Below are positions 54,684 to 64,000 of a DNA stretch of 64,000 nucleotides, in pieces (position 1 is the first letter of the stretch; every line of letters begins with the position of its first letter). The notes under the pieces were generated by a model. The model had not been told where the DNA came from. It saw nothing but the letters and a program-made list of their open reading frames with translations, and ran no database searches. This stretch comes from Pectinophora gossypiella. Its lineage: Eukaryota; Arthropoda; Insecta; Lepidoptera; Gelechiidae. The position numbers were made by a program, and so were the translations under genes. The stretch is from NCBI RefSeq assembly GCF_024362695.1, contig NC_065423.1:6656848-6720847 (forward strand). The letters run 5' to 3'.

Positions 54684-54892
54684 TAATTGAGTCATTGGGT
54701 AAAATGTAATATTCTTAATACACTGTTAGACATAAATGTATGAACAATGATAAGATCAGCAAAGGACTAGAATAATCTGTCTTTACTATACTGAACCATA
54801 TAATCTTGAGCTCTCCAAGGTTACAGCGACGGTCATAATAAGCATTTCAACTTGTATTGTCAAGCTAATGTAAGATTAGTCCCAACATAATA

Positions 54893-55272
54893 TACAGTCA
54901 CGAGTACTAATATGTATATGTTACCGGCCGAACCCGATTTTAGGACAAACCAGTTTTGCCTAGGCTCAACTAGTTCTTCCTATACGCGATAGGATTAACT
55001 AGTATAGCCTAGTCCAAATTAATTTGTTCTAAGCCCGATAGGATAGACTAGTTTAGGCTAGGCCAAACTAGTTGATCCTGATATAAGTACGCACACTCTA
55101 GGATAAACTGGTATAGCCTAGTCAAAACATATGAACTGCAGCTACGAAACACACTTTGATACCATATCACATTAACTTTTTTGACAAATTAAACCGTAAG
55201 TCTCATTAAATGTCAAACATGATAGTGCGATAGGGTTCTAAAGTGGGTACATGATATTACTCATGACTGTAC
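54893..55272 (-). mobile_element. Fold-back family C split by a nested insertion
   Basis: Outer ends TACAGTCACGAGTACTAATA and ACTCATGACTGTAC are normal for the family. About 230 bases (54917-55147) of unrelated DNA sit inside, breaking the ATGTATACACTTTG word. Confidence 0.75.
54917..55147. repeat. Inserted cluster of ACTAGT/CCTAG motifs
   Basis: Contains at least five near-copies of a motif like AACTAGTATAGCCTAGTCC in alternating or related orientation, each preceded by GATAGGAT- or GGATAAAC-like words. No ORF and no family that I recognise. Confidence 0.65.
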
Positions 55273-55352
55273 AAAACAGCCTATATACGTCCCATTGCTA
55301 AGGTATGGAGCTTACTCCACCACGCTGCTCCGCTGTGGCTTGGCGAATAGCC
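55271..55352 (-). repeat. S2 SINE 3' fragment
   Basis: AACAGCCTATATACGTCCCA, ACTCCACCACGCTGCTCC; truncated after about 80 bases. Confidence 0.65.
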
Positions 55353-56079
55353 CCGCGTAAAACTACATAAATAAATCAAAAACTTTGTTTTGTTTCCGAG
55401 TTATAAGCTTATAAGCTCACGACTATAACCCAATTGGGGTAGTCAGAGGTACATCCATCGCAAGATGAACTAAGTGCTCTCACCTCACCGAGATTTCTCA
55501 CTAACACAGTTGGCTTGACCATCACAGATGGCGATACGACTCGCCGCCTATCACGATGGCCCAACAGAATGCTAGGTTAGAAAAGAAATTACGTATTATT
55601 ATTATCTTTCCATCGCATTTCCTTAAAAAACCGCTTAACATACCAAAGATGTTCAAAGTTCCACTAAACACCTACATACCGGCGGACAGGTTTGATCGCC
55701 TGCGCCCGCGGCGGTTTTAACCGGGCTTTCACCGATGACTTCCACTTGTACTTCCAAGATGAGACGGAATGAAAGTAACTGCCTATATGTGCAGTGTTTA
55801 TGTAGTTGTGAATGGTTGGATCTTTCGCCGGTGGATCGAAAAGCCGATTGGGAAACAGCTCGGTATCGCGTACGCGCTTGGATCGTATCTAGAATGTGAT
55901 AAAAGATGTGTTTATGTTGGATTTCTATGGAGAGTGACTTTGTTTTTTTTTGTGCTAAGGCTGCATCGGCCTATGACTGTAGATAATTTTGACAGCGTTT
56001 TTACTTTCATTGTTATTGTTCTATACATGGTTCTGTGACAGACTTAACTGTTAGTTATTTTTTCAAATTCATTTTATTT
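55353..56079. other. Spacer; unrecognised G/C-rich patch
   Basis: 55405-55572 is the AACCCAATTGGGGTAGTCAG repeat. 55680-55870 is G/C-richer (GCGCCCGCGGCGG) and borders an 89-residue frame (55769-56038) with hydrophobic stretches; I do not recognise it and give it no function. Confidence 0.35.
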
Positions 56080-56248
56080 ATACATTGTTTTAAGTTTACG
56101 CGGTTATTATCATAATTAAAGCACATAATAACGGGTTCTTACCGCGTTTAAATGGGGATATCCCGTGATCATGGCACTTGCAACAGTGTCGAAATATCGG
56201 GAGTCTCATATCCCCATTTAAACGCGGTAAGAACCCGTTATTATGTGC
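56080..56248. mobile_element. Minimal Penelope-like copy, 12-bp duplication
   Basis: Only terminal-repeat sequence: AACGGGTTCTTACCGCG...GGGGATAT, then CCCGTGATCATGGCACTTGC, then the inverse arm to ACCCGTTATTATGTG. TTCATTTTATTT is repeated at 56068-56079 and 56249-56260. No coding. Confidence 0.82.
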
Positions 56249-56261
56249 TTCATTTTATTTT

Positions 56262-56352
56262 ATTTTATACAATACAAAACTATTAAAAAAATAATCCGTT
56301 AGGTCAGGTAGTATAACAGGCAGCCTTGTTGCTAAGGTAGCAATCTCCTAAC
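56262..56352 (-). mobile_element. CR1-like LINE 3' tail, minus
   Basis: TTTATACAATACAAAACTAT...AGGCAGCCTTGTTGCTAAGG, a diverged version of the family tail. Confidence 0.55.
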
Positions 56353-56429
56353 CTAACCTTTATTATACATTTAATTACTATTAAGTACTTATGACATATT
56401 ATTATATAAAAATCATGAAAACTGTAAGT

Positions 56430-56583
56430 CAACATTTTACTAAAAGTTCAAAACTGCCTTGCAAAGTAAATTAAAAACATTGGTAGTGGGTAATTTATTG
56501 TTCACAAAATGGTAACACGGGGTGAGATGACGTCAGCTGGGTTAACCCTGAAATGTTAGCTGTCACTTTCGAGCATACCTGGT
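56430..56583 (-). repeat. Dispersed repeat shared with 19133-19290
   Basis: TTTTACTAAAAGTTCAAAAC, CTTTGCAAAG-like and AATGTTAGCTGTCACTTTCG match the 19-kb copy in reverse. Confidence 0.6.
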
Positions 56584-57937
56584 TTTCTTATACCACGTGC
56601 AAACCGTCGATTCCACACGAGCACCGCCTCACCGCGCGGTGAAACCGCTTCGTGTGACAACCGCCTTAATTTCCATTTCTGTAAATATACCTATAATGAT
56701 CAGTGATAGAAGATAATGTTTATTTTCTACTAAATATCTAAAACGTCTCGTTTTCTTTTCCAGATACCGGCGAAACGTGTGATTATTATTATGTAAGTGT
56801 TGCATTAGCAAATATTACTTTTTAAAACAGTTTCAAGTCGTAAATTAAATACGGTTTCTGTCATGATAGTTACTTTCTTCAAGTTCAATTTAATCACTTT
56901 TACTTTTTAATTGCTTAAGATCGTAATTTAAACTGTAGCTTTGAATGGTTTATTAAGTAAGTAAAGAAACTTAATTATCTGTAATTAATTAGATACCTGT
57001 GGTTGTATGCCAATCTGTCCTAAGAGTTTGCTACGACCACGGCTATCTTTTAAATATCAGAGAAATATAACTATTTTCTATTATTTAGGCCTTATGTTAC
57101 AGATATACACATAATATAAGTATATTTGATTGATTTGATTTTTGATATAACATACATACACACAGACTACTAAGTTACTACACTATACTACACTACTATA
57201 CTATTACACTACTACTATTATACTATTTCCTTGTTTCTTTTAAAGCGCGATTTTCCGTATACCGGGTTTTAGTTTTTAAAATATATATAAGCATATTTTT
57301 TCAGATCTAAGATCATTTCTGTGGGTTAGGAGGAATACAACGTCAACAAAGCCAGTAATTAAAACATAGTATTTACCTATGTGATATTTACGTATAGCTT
57401 ATTACTAACATTACTAGCATTATTATCTTTTTCTAAAGACTAATGGTAATTAATTAAAGAACTACCAAGAACATTAAAAATAAATAAAAATAATTTGAAC
57501 TTCATGAAGCCTTTAATGAAAGCAGATGAAGCGAAAGTGATGTGTCAAGATCGTAGTAAGTGGAAGTCTGTGTTCTCTGCCTACCCCAACGATAAATAGG
57601 CGTTGTCTTATCGATGTTATGTAGGTACTCCCATCCTTTACAAATTCAAAAACAAAGCGTCTTCAAAATCGCAAACCGGGCGCTATGGCGCAATAGAATA
57701 TGCTAAGAACGAAAACTATTAAAAATAATTACTTAGTCAATTTGTACGTCATTCTTATCTGGTATAACGAGTACCGCTGGGTGTTGTAACGAGTATAAAG
57801 GTCGTTATGCTGTCATCAGCGATTTGAAATACAAATAGCATTGCAATTATATATATTTGAAGCTTCAAAGGCTGCGCGTGAAAAATTACAAGTTGGAAGT
57901 ATTAACATGCGCAGATTTGATTACTTATTATTATTAC
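56584..57937. other. No gene seen; LINE scrap
   Basis: 57520-57612 is a decayed GRPRR-family fragment (GCAGATGAAGCGAAAGTGAT). Otherwise AT-rich. Confidence 0.4.
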
Positions 57938-58170
57938 AATGGTGCTGATTCACTGTTAACACTGAACTATGTTGACAACACATGTCTTACGGGTTGCATA
58001 TAAGCGAGAAGCCCATTTTATTCGCCCGGGTTATTCATTCATTCACTCTGAATGAGTTTTAAAATGAACAGTTGTCAGTCATCTGTCCCTATCCTTTTCG
58101 GCGGATAAGAAAATGACAGATATAACTTAAAATAAAATTAGATTGTGTATACGGGAATTAGCACCATTAT
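57938..58170. mobile_element. Fold-back family E, left arm reduced
   Basis: The right arm is complete (CCTTTTCGGCGGATAAGAAA to AATTAGCACCATT). The left retains only AATGGTGCTGATTC. Confidence 0.7.
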
Positions 58171-58675
58171 CATATTTAACAAACATAAATTCATTCTCAA
58201 AAATGCTAATGTTGATATGCTTTGGATGTAGGTATTGCAACCAACCTACTTACGTTTACCTTCTTAATTCTGCAAGAAATAAAAAAAAAACTAGTAGAAT
58301 ATAAATTAATTGGATTAAAATCTCCATCTTGTTGGACATTATACTTTACTTAGTTATACTTATACTTAACTTACTCAGACGAATCATTCTAAACATTCAC
58401 TTTTTTCCTAACCGACGCGTGAAAAAATGTACTTAAACTCAGTAACCAGCATTCGAAACACCACATTATGGGGTCAAGATCACAGAAAGTGACCATTACC
58501 AATGCTTGGAAAGTCACAGATGATACATAAACATGTCTCGATACATAAAACATGTACAGACTAACAAATCAATTCATTTATCGCGTGCATGTAAAGTAAA
58601 AGCATTGAGTAAAAGTAAGTGAAGCCAAGTGTGGACGCGGTATTAACTATAAAGATGTTGAAAATAAAAGTTGTT
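58171..58675. other. No gene seen
   Basis: AT-rich spacer. Confidence 0.35.
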
Positions 58676-58688
58676 AAATAGGTAAAAG

Positions 58689-58926
58689 CTTTCGCAAAGG
58701 CCGGTTAAAGGATGGGTGGCTACAAAGCCACAAAAAAAATTTTCATCTCGAGCTTCTCCGTGCTTCGGAAGGCACGCTAAGCCGTTGGTCCCGGCTGCAT
58801 TAGCAGTCGTTAATAACTATCAATCCGCACTGGGCCCACGTGGTGGTTTAAGGCCCGATCTCCCTATCCATTCATAGGGAAGGCCCGTGCCCCAGCAGTG
58901 GGGACGTTAATGGGCTGATGATGATG
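58689..58926 (+). mobile_element. SINE family S3, 5'-truncated, 13-bp duplication
   Basis: AAATAGGTAAAAG is repeated at 58676-58688 and 58927-58939. The copy begins inside the 5S-like segment (CTTTCGCAAAGGCCGG). Confidence 0.9.
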
Positions 58927-59362
58927 AAATAGGTAAAAGTGATCAACTGGTCAAGGTAGCCGAGTTGTTATGGTGTGGTATGGTTTGGAACGATTATAAT
59001 TGTTGTGTGGTTAATTTCAAGGCGGCTTTTTTTTTGTTGGTATCAATGTGTGCTCAAATAAAATCATATACACTTTATTGCACAGGACTTAATACATGAA
59101 TACAGTACAATTTGGTAAATTTATATTTTCCTTTTTTTTAGTTTTCGATGTTGAAGTTTGTAAGCGGAACTAAAATACAAACTAAGTATTGATTTTATTA
59201 AACAGTTTTAGCATTCTGTTTGCTTCTAAAAATATAATACACAGGCATAGACCCCTGCCCTGTTGCCCTGTACGAAAATCTATTTTTTGCCATCCAAGAG
59301 TCTATGTAGATAAAAAGACATACCTAAGTATGATAATCTAATAGTTCTTATCATACTCTGTG
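58927..59362. other. Spacer with LINE tail scrap
   Basis: 59062-59120 is a minus-strand CR1-like tail (TATACACTTTATTGCACAGG). No gene. Confidence 0.4.
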
Positions 59363-59699
59363 TATCTCCCTAGCATTATCCCGTTTTTCACAGGGTCCGC
59401 TTACCTAACCTGATATTTGACAGGTCCGGTTTTTTACAGAAGCGACTGCCTGTCTGACCTTCCAACCCGCGAAGGGAAAACCAGCCCAATACAGATTAGG
59501 TCACATACCTCCGAAAATGCATTTCTCGGGAATGTGGGTTTCTTCACGACGTTTTCCTTTACCGCTGAGCACGTGATAATCATTTATGATGCAAACATGA
59601 ATTCGAAAAAATTCGACAATCATTGGTTTAGGCCTGTGCTGGATTCGAACCTGCGACCTCAAAGTGAGAGGCAAGCGTTCTACCAACTGGGCTACCAGG
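59363..59699 (-). mobile_element. SINE family S4, full length, minus
   Basis: The minus strand starts CCCTGGTAGCCCAGTTGGTA (A box), has B box GGTTCGAATCC, and a body ending GGGATAATGCTAGGGAG. It lacks the core shared by S1-S3, so it is an independent SINE family. The two overlapping ORFs are by-products. Confidence 0.78.
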
Positions 59700-59722
59700 G
59701 TTTCATACTAACAACTACATAA

Positions 59723-60046
59723 TCAGCCTATATACGTCCCACTGCTGGGCACAGGCCTCTCCTCACTAAACTGGAGGGGATATGGAGCATACTCCACCAC
59801 GCTGCTCCAATGCGGGTTGGTGGAGGTGTTTTTACGGCTAATAGCCGGGACCAACGGCTTAACGTGCCCTCCGAAGCACGGAATCATCTTACTTTTCCGG
59901 ACAATCAGGTGATTCAAGCCTGAAAAGTCCTTACCAAACAAAGGACAGTCTCACAATGTGATTTCGACAATGTCCCCATCGGGAATCGAACCTGGACCTC
60001 CAGATCGTGAGCCTGACGCTCTAACCACTAAACCACGGAGGCTGTT
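59723..60046 (-). mobile_element. SINE family S2, full length, minus
   Basis: AGCCTATATACGTCCCACTG, GCCGGGACCAACGGCTTAAC and a tRNA-like head. Near-identical flanks ACTAACAACTAC and ACTAACATCTAC suggest a target duplication with one mismatch. Confidence 0.88.
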
Positions 60047-60715
60047 ACTAACATCTACCAAACCGAAAAGGAAAGAAACTTAAGTATTAATAATTTTCTC
60101 TGTAAGCGCGGCATTTACATACAAACCAACTAACACAACATCAATATTCAACTTATTATGTTTTCGTATATGCACGCACCATTTTTCATGCCATTCCCAA
60201 GTCACTTTGCATACGTCTGTGCATATTTTTTCATGCTTTTCCCCTTCCTGCAATGAATAGTAATTGCAGCTTCCTAGTATTCAGTGTTAGTTCCGTTTCC
60301 CTGCACGATGAGAAATGTTGGGATCGGTGACATTGTAAACTGAGATGATTAGGTGTTTCTTGCTATGTATTAGCATTTCTTGTAGAAAATAATACAATCG
60401 CTACTTACAATGGTAAGTAATTGTTTACTTTGCTGTACGCTTACAAATAGACAAATATAAATAAAAACTTAACTATTAGACAATACGCAGCTACTCTTGG
60501 TTCCTATAAGTCCCCAAGATATGCATATGTACTTATACATATAGATATTATGAACCAAATTTGAAAACAAAGGCTTCCAATTTTCATAATGGCGTCAATG
60601 CATAGTTTCACTACTAATTTGCCAGGTACTTGTCCGATTTTGATATTTTTTTTCAGTTGTAGGTATTATTGTATTGGTTAGCATCGCGTTATTGTAGAGT
60701 TCCCTCCAGAGTTCC
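60047..60715. other. No gene seen
   Basis: AT-rich. Confidence 0.35.
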
Positions 60716-61043
60716 GTCACTCCGTGGTCCAGTGGTTGAGCGTTGGGCTCACGATCCGGAGGCCCCGGGTTCGAATCCCGGTGGGGACATATCACAAAAA
60801 CCACTCTGTGATCCCTAGTTTGATTAGGAAATTGCAGGCTGATCACCAGATTGTCCAAAAAGTAAGATAATCCGTGCTTCAAAAGGCACGTTAAGCCGTT
60901 GGTCCTGGTTACTACTTACTGTTGTAAGTACGTAGTCGTTACATGAGCCATATCAGGGGCCTTTGGCGGCCCAATAATAACCCTGACAACCGGGTTGATG
61001 AGGTTGGTAATTCACCTCAAACCCACACGATAGAAGAAGAAGA
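60716..61043 (+). mobile_element. SINE family S1, full length
   Basis: Clean head (TGGTCCAGTGGTTGAGCG, GGTTCGAATCCC), core and complete 3' end. Confidence 0.88.
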
Positions 61044-61203
61044 TTGTAGAGTTTGTACTAGCCAGATGGATTATATTGTATGTAAAGGAATAATTTATAG
61101 AGTACCTCCTTATGCAAACTAAATTTCTTTTTATATCACGATGACTTCATCTCATCAAACATGACGTGTCAGAAGTATTTTTTTAAATGTTGTAAAGAGT
61201 TTG

Positions 61204-61488
61204 ACGGCCTCCGTAGTCCAGTTAAGCGTTAGGCTCATGATCCGAAGATCCCGGGTTCAAATTCCGGCGGGGAAATATCACAAAAGTCGCTTTGTGAAGC
61301 CCTAGTCTGGTTAGAATATTGCCAACCATCTCCTGATTGTCCAAAAGTAAGATGATCCGTGCTTCGGAAGGCAGGTTAAGCCGTTGGTCACGGTTACAGT
61401 CGTTCCATGAGTCATGTCAGGGGCCTTTGGGGGCTCATTTATAACCCAGGGTTGATGAGGTTGGTAATCCACCTCAAAACGATAGTAG
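61204..61488 (+). mobile_element. SINE family S1, older copy
   Basis: More substitutions and several small deletions, including the TTACTGATGTAAGTA block. Confidence 0.82.
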
Positions 61489-62401
61489 TGGTAGCAGTAA
61501 AATGTCTACTTACATTTTTTTTTTCACTATATCTTTAATCATGGTTTGAACGATACCGTTAAACCACGGAGGTTTGACTCGGCACACATTAAACTCACAA
61601 TTGCCGTCTACTCGATGTAAAGTGGCGTAAAGCTATTGTCTATCCCAGAGATAACAGAGAGCAAATATGTGATCACATTGATAAGAAACTGGTAGGTATA
61701 CCAGGAAATGGAATATTCTCGAATTAAAATTATCGTAGAGGTGGTGGTATCTGTGTAATCTTTATCACGTGTCTAGTGTCTTTTATAGGTTTCATTTACT
61801 CAATGGTTTACTAAAGGGTGTAAAACTAATTTATTAAAAAAAAACAAGTTAAAAAGAGCTAACACTACAGACGAAAACAGAAGTTTTACGCCTGGCATTC
61901 CGCTGTAGTGAGATAGGGTTACACCTTCTGTTGAAGAAGATAAATAGTTACCGTTACCACAAAATAAATAATTACCGCTACTCAAAACAAGACATTTTTG
62001 GCAACACACAAATATGTTTTTATGACCAAACAAATAAATACTATAAGCCTTTAAGGAGTGGGCGTCAAATAGTTTTTTTAGAAACCGTGTATCGGCTTGA
62101 AGGTTTTTATATATAATAGTTTTACATCAAGTTCTTTACTAAGTAACCTTTGCGAAATGTGTCAAGGTTTAATGTATAGGTAAGTAGTCGTGTTTACACG
62201 TCGAAGTAACATTAAACACGTAGAGGAAATACAGATTACTCTGTTGTACGTATAAACACGTATTAATTGTACTCGGAAACTTGCGACTTAATGTCCGTAC
62301 TAAATTGCTTTGCGTTAATGTCTTCGACAATGTGCGGTTAAAACGCATAGTTTTTTTTTTAAATAATTTATTTCAGAAGATACAAAATATATAAAAAATA
62401 G
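61489..62401. other. No gene seen
   Basis: AT-rich. The frames at 61800-62116 have no recognised features. Confidence 0.35.
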
Positions 62402-62696
62402 TTTCTTCTTCTATCTCTATATATAGTATGGGTTGTGAGGTAGATTACCAACCCCGCCAACCCTGGTGTCATGGTTACTATTGAGCCGCCAAAGGCCCCT
62501 GACATGGCTCATGTAACGGCTACATACTTACATTAGTAAGTATAAACCGGGACCAACGGCTTAACGTGCCTTCCGAAGCACGGATCATCTCACTTTCGGA
62601 CAATCAGGTGATTAGCCTGTAATGTCCTAACCAAACTAGGGATCACAAAGTGATTTTTGTGATATGTCCCCGCCGGGAATCCACCACAGGGGCCGT
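62402..62696 (-). mobile_element. SINE family S1, head partly deleted, minus
   Basis: TTCTTCTTCTATCTCTATAT, GTGCCTTCCGAAGCACGG core; the anticodon half of the head is gone. Confidence 0.83.
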
Positions 62697-63837
62697 TATA
62701 AGGGAATTACCTTGTCTAACATTTGAATACGACTTTTGGCGACCGTCTCAGAGGGTCTTAGCTACTAAAACATCATATCTCTATTTATTATACGAGTGCT
62801 CTACGTTCCACTCCCTCGTTTCGCATTCATGTCAACAACCATACCTGTCCAAGCTTTCTGTTTGTGTTTCGCACGTTTTCAAACGTCTAAAATGTTTGAA
62901 TTGTCTGTGACATAATAAATTATAACTGTGGGAACTGGGGACTGGTATTTTTATATGAGCGCGAAATTTCTTTGCGCTCGCGCATGGTTCGACGAAACTT
63001 TCACTGAAAGATTAAAATAAGCTAACGACTATATCCCAGCTGGGGTAGTTAGAGGTGCATCCATCGCAAGATGAACTAAGTACCCACGCCTCATCGAGCT
63101 TTCTGTTAGACCGACGTGACTGGAAGACAACTTTGTTTTAATACATACAAATAGATAAACTCACACCCGTAATCCCTAATGGGTTGGGCAGAGATATAAT
63201 TAATCAAAAAACACACACTTTTGATTCTAAGAATATGATGGATTTAATGACAGTTATTCAGGGAGACTGAAAAGGCTACAATTCATCGAAAAAAAAAAAC
63301 AATATTTCTATTTGACATTTGTTTACATTGGTCACTGAGCTCATTGATCACATTGTTAGAACAAGTACAATCCCTCTGTCGATTTTTACCAGGTTTTAAC
63401 AATATACCACTAACCTTGACACCACATTCATTGAATCGATCGGTAATTTTATCACGTTGCGTTAGCCCTTCAGGTTTATATTCATAGGTGTTCCAAATTC
63501 CTTCCTTTCGATACATTCATTTCATTCTCATTTTTAGTTTCAGTATAAATAATATTAGCTTGTCTGAGGTTAGGTACTAAACTAACCTAACTAAAACTTG
63601 CAAACACGAATAAGGCAAAATACCTACGCACAAAAACGTCTACAACTAAATATTTTCCTATATTTAGAAGCGTAATTGTGTAATCTTAGATCTAAACATT
63701 CCTTCTGTGCTTATAAACTAGTTTCAATCCTCTATTTCGGTACTATTGCTAACAAAAATGTTAGTGCGTATGTGTAAACACATAAAAAAAAAACAAAAAG
63801 AGGTATTTATCTATTCCACAAAAAGCGAAAAAAAGCG
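62697..63837. other. Spacer with repeat scraps
   Basis: 63018-63122 is the LINE-UTR repeat (CCAGCTGGGGTAGTTAGAGG). 63258-63330 is one arm of fold-back B. No gene recognised. Confidence 0.4.
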
Positions 63838-64000
63838 AAAGCTGATGGTAGGGCTGGCAGAGGAAGACCGAGAAGGACTTACATTGACCAAATTGGAGAT
63901 GTCTTTAGAAAAGGTTTAATACGATCTACTCTGAACCGGCGTGCGTGTATGAAGCGATTGATGAACGTGGAGGAAGCAATAGAAGTGTGTCAGGATCGAA
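63838..64000 (+). pseudogene. LINE RT C-terminal region, runs off window
   Basis: An open frame to the window edge reads KADGRAGRGRPRRTYIDQIG, DVFRKGLIRSTLNRRACMKR and LMNVEEAIEVCQDR. The G-R-P-x-x-x-W/Y-x-D-x-I pattern is common near the C-terminus of RTE-like and related non-LTR reverse transcriptases. Fragments of the same family are at 6866-7070, 12538-12645, 34983-35090, 35783-35937, 37625-37740 and 57520-57612. I see no upstream RT motifs, so it is probably truncated at about 63838. The exact clade is uncertain. Confidence 0.6.

Noticed and set aside
55769..56038. 89-residue ORF with hydrophobic stretches as a membrane protein
   Set aside because: Hydrophobicity comes from T-rich DNA and there is no family resemblance.

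Overview
The window looks like a moth or butterfly (Lepidoptera) nuclear genome segment. It is AT-rich, gene-poor, has spliceosomal introns, and is crowded with short tRNA-derived retroposons, truncated non-LTR retrotransposons and fold-back elements of types familiar from lepidopteran genomes. There are no bacterial-style operons, rRNA genes, CRISPR arrays or real tRNA genes. The species cannot be named from sequence alone.

Only one host gene is clear. Between 12392 and 20785, five plus-strand exons join in phase into the 3' half of a RILP-like (Rilpl) gene: coiled coil, RH2 segment, acidic linker, and a C-terminus reading SGIRKFFRKLF. The 5' half, including the RH1 domain, was not found and probably lies upstream of the window. 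The last intron (5.8 kb) holds several transposon remnants. The terminal exon carries the main puzzle. The Rilpl frame stops at a TAG at 20783-20785, but a second frame is open through the whole exon and continues to 22220. It encodes about 475 further residues of serine-rich, apparently genuine coding sequence with a repeated basic-S-I/F-S-L/F motif. A tandem splice acceptor 10 bases downstream, a +1 frameshift or an indel in the GC-rich tract could each connect the two.

The rest is layered mobile DNA. 1-12.4 kb: a Jockey-like LINE end, three fold-back families and a LINE tail inserted in another element. 22.5-25 kb: fold-backs, a SINE, and a Penelope-like element remnant with GIY-YIG-type endonuclease coding, inverted terminal repeats and a 13-bp duplication. 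25-28 kb: a run of unrelated palindromic elements. 29-36 kb: SINEs, a 366-bp palindrome and LINE tails. 36.5-37 kb: a possible promoter and first exon of another plus-strand gene. 38-64 kb: SINEs of four families, an RT fragment split by a later insertion, a (TG)n tract, a minimal Penelope-like copy and a LINE ORF running off the right edge.

Three SINE families with different heads share one central block (around CGTGCTTCGGAAGGCACG). One of them joins a tRNA-like box to a 5S-rRNA-like segment. Many insertions still carry 9-13 bp target-site duplications, so they are fairly recent.
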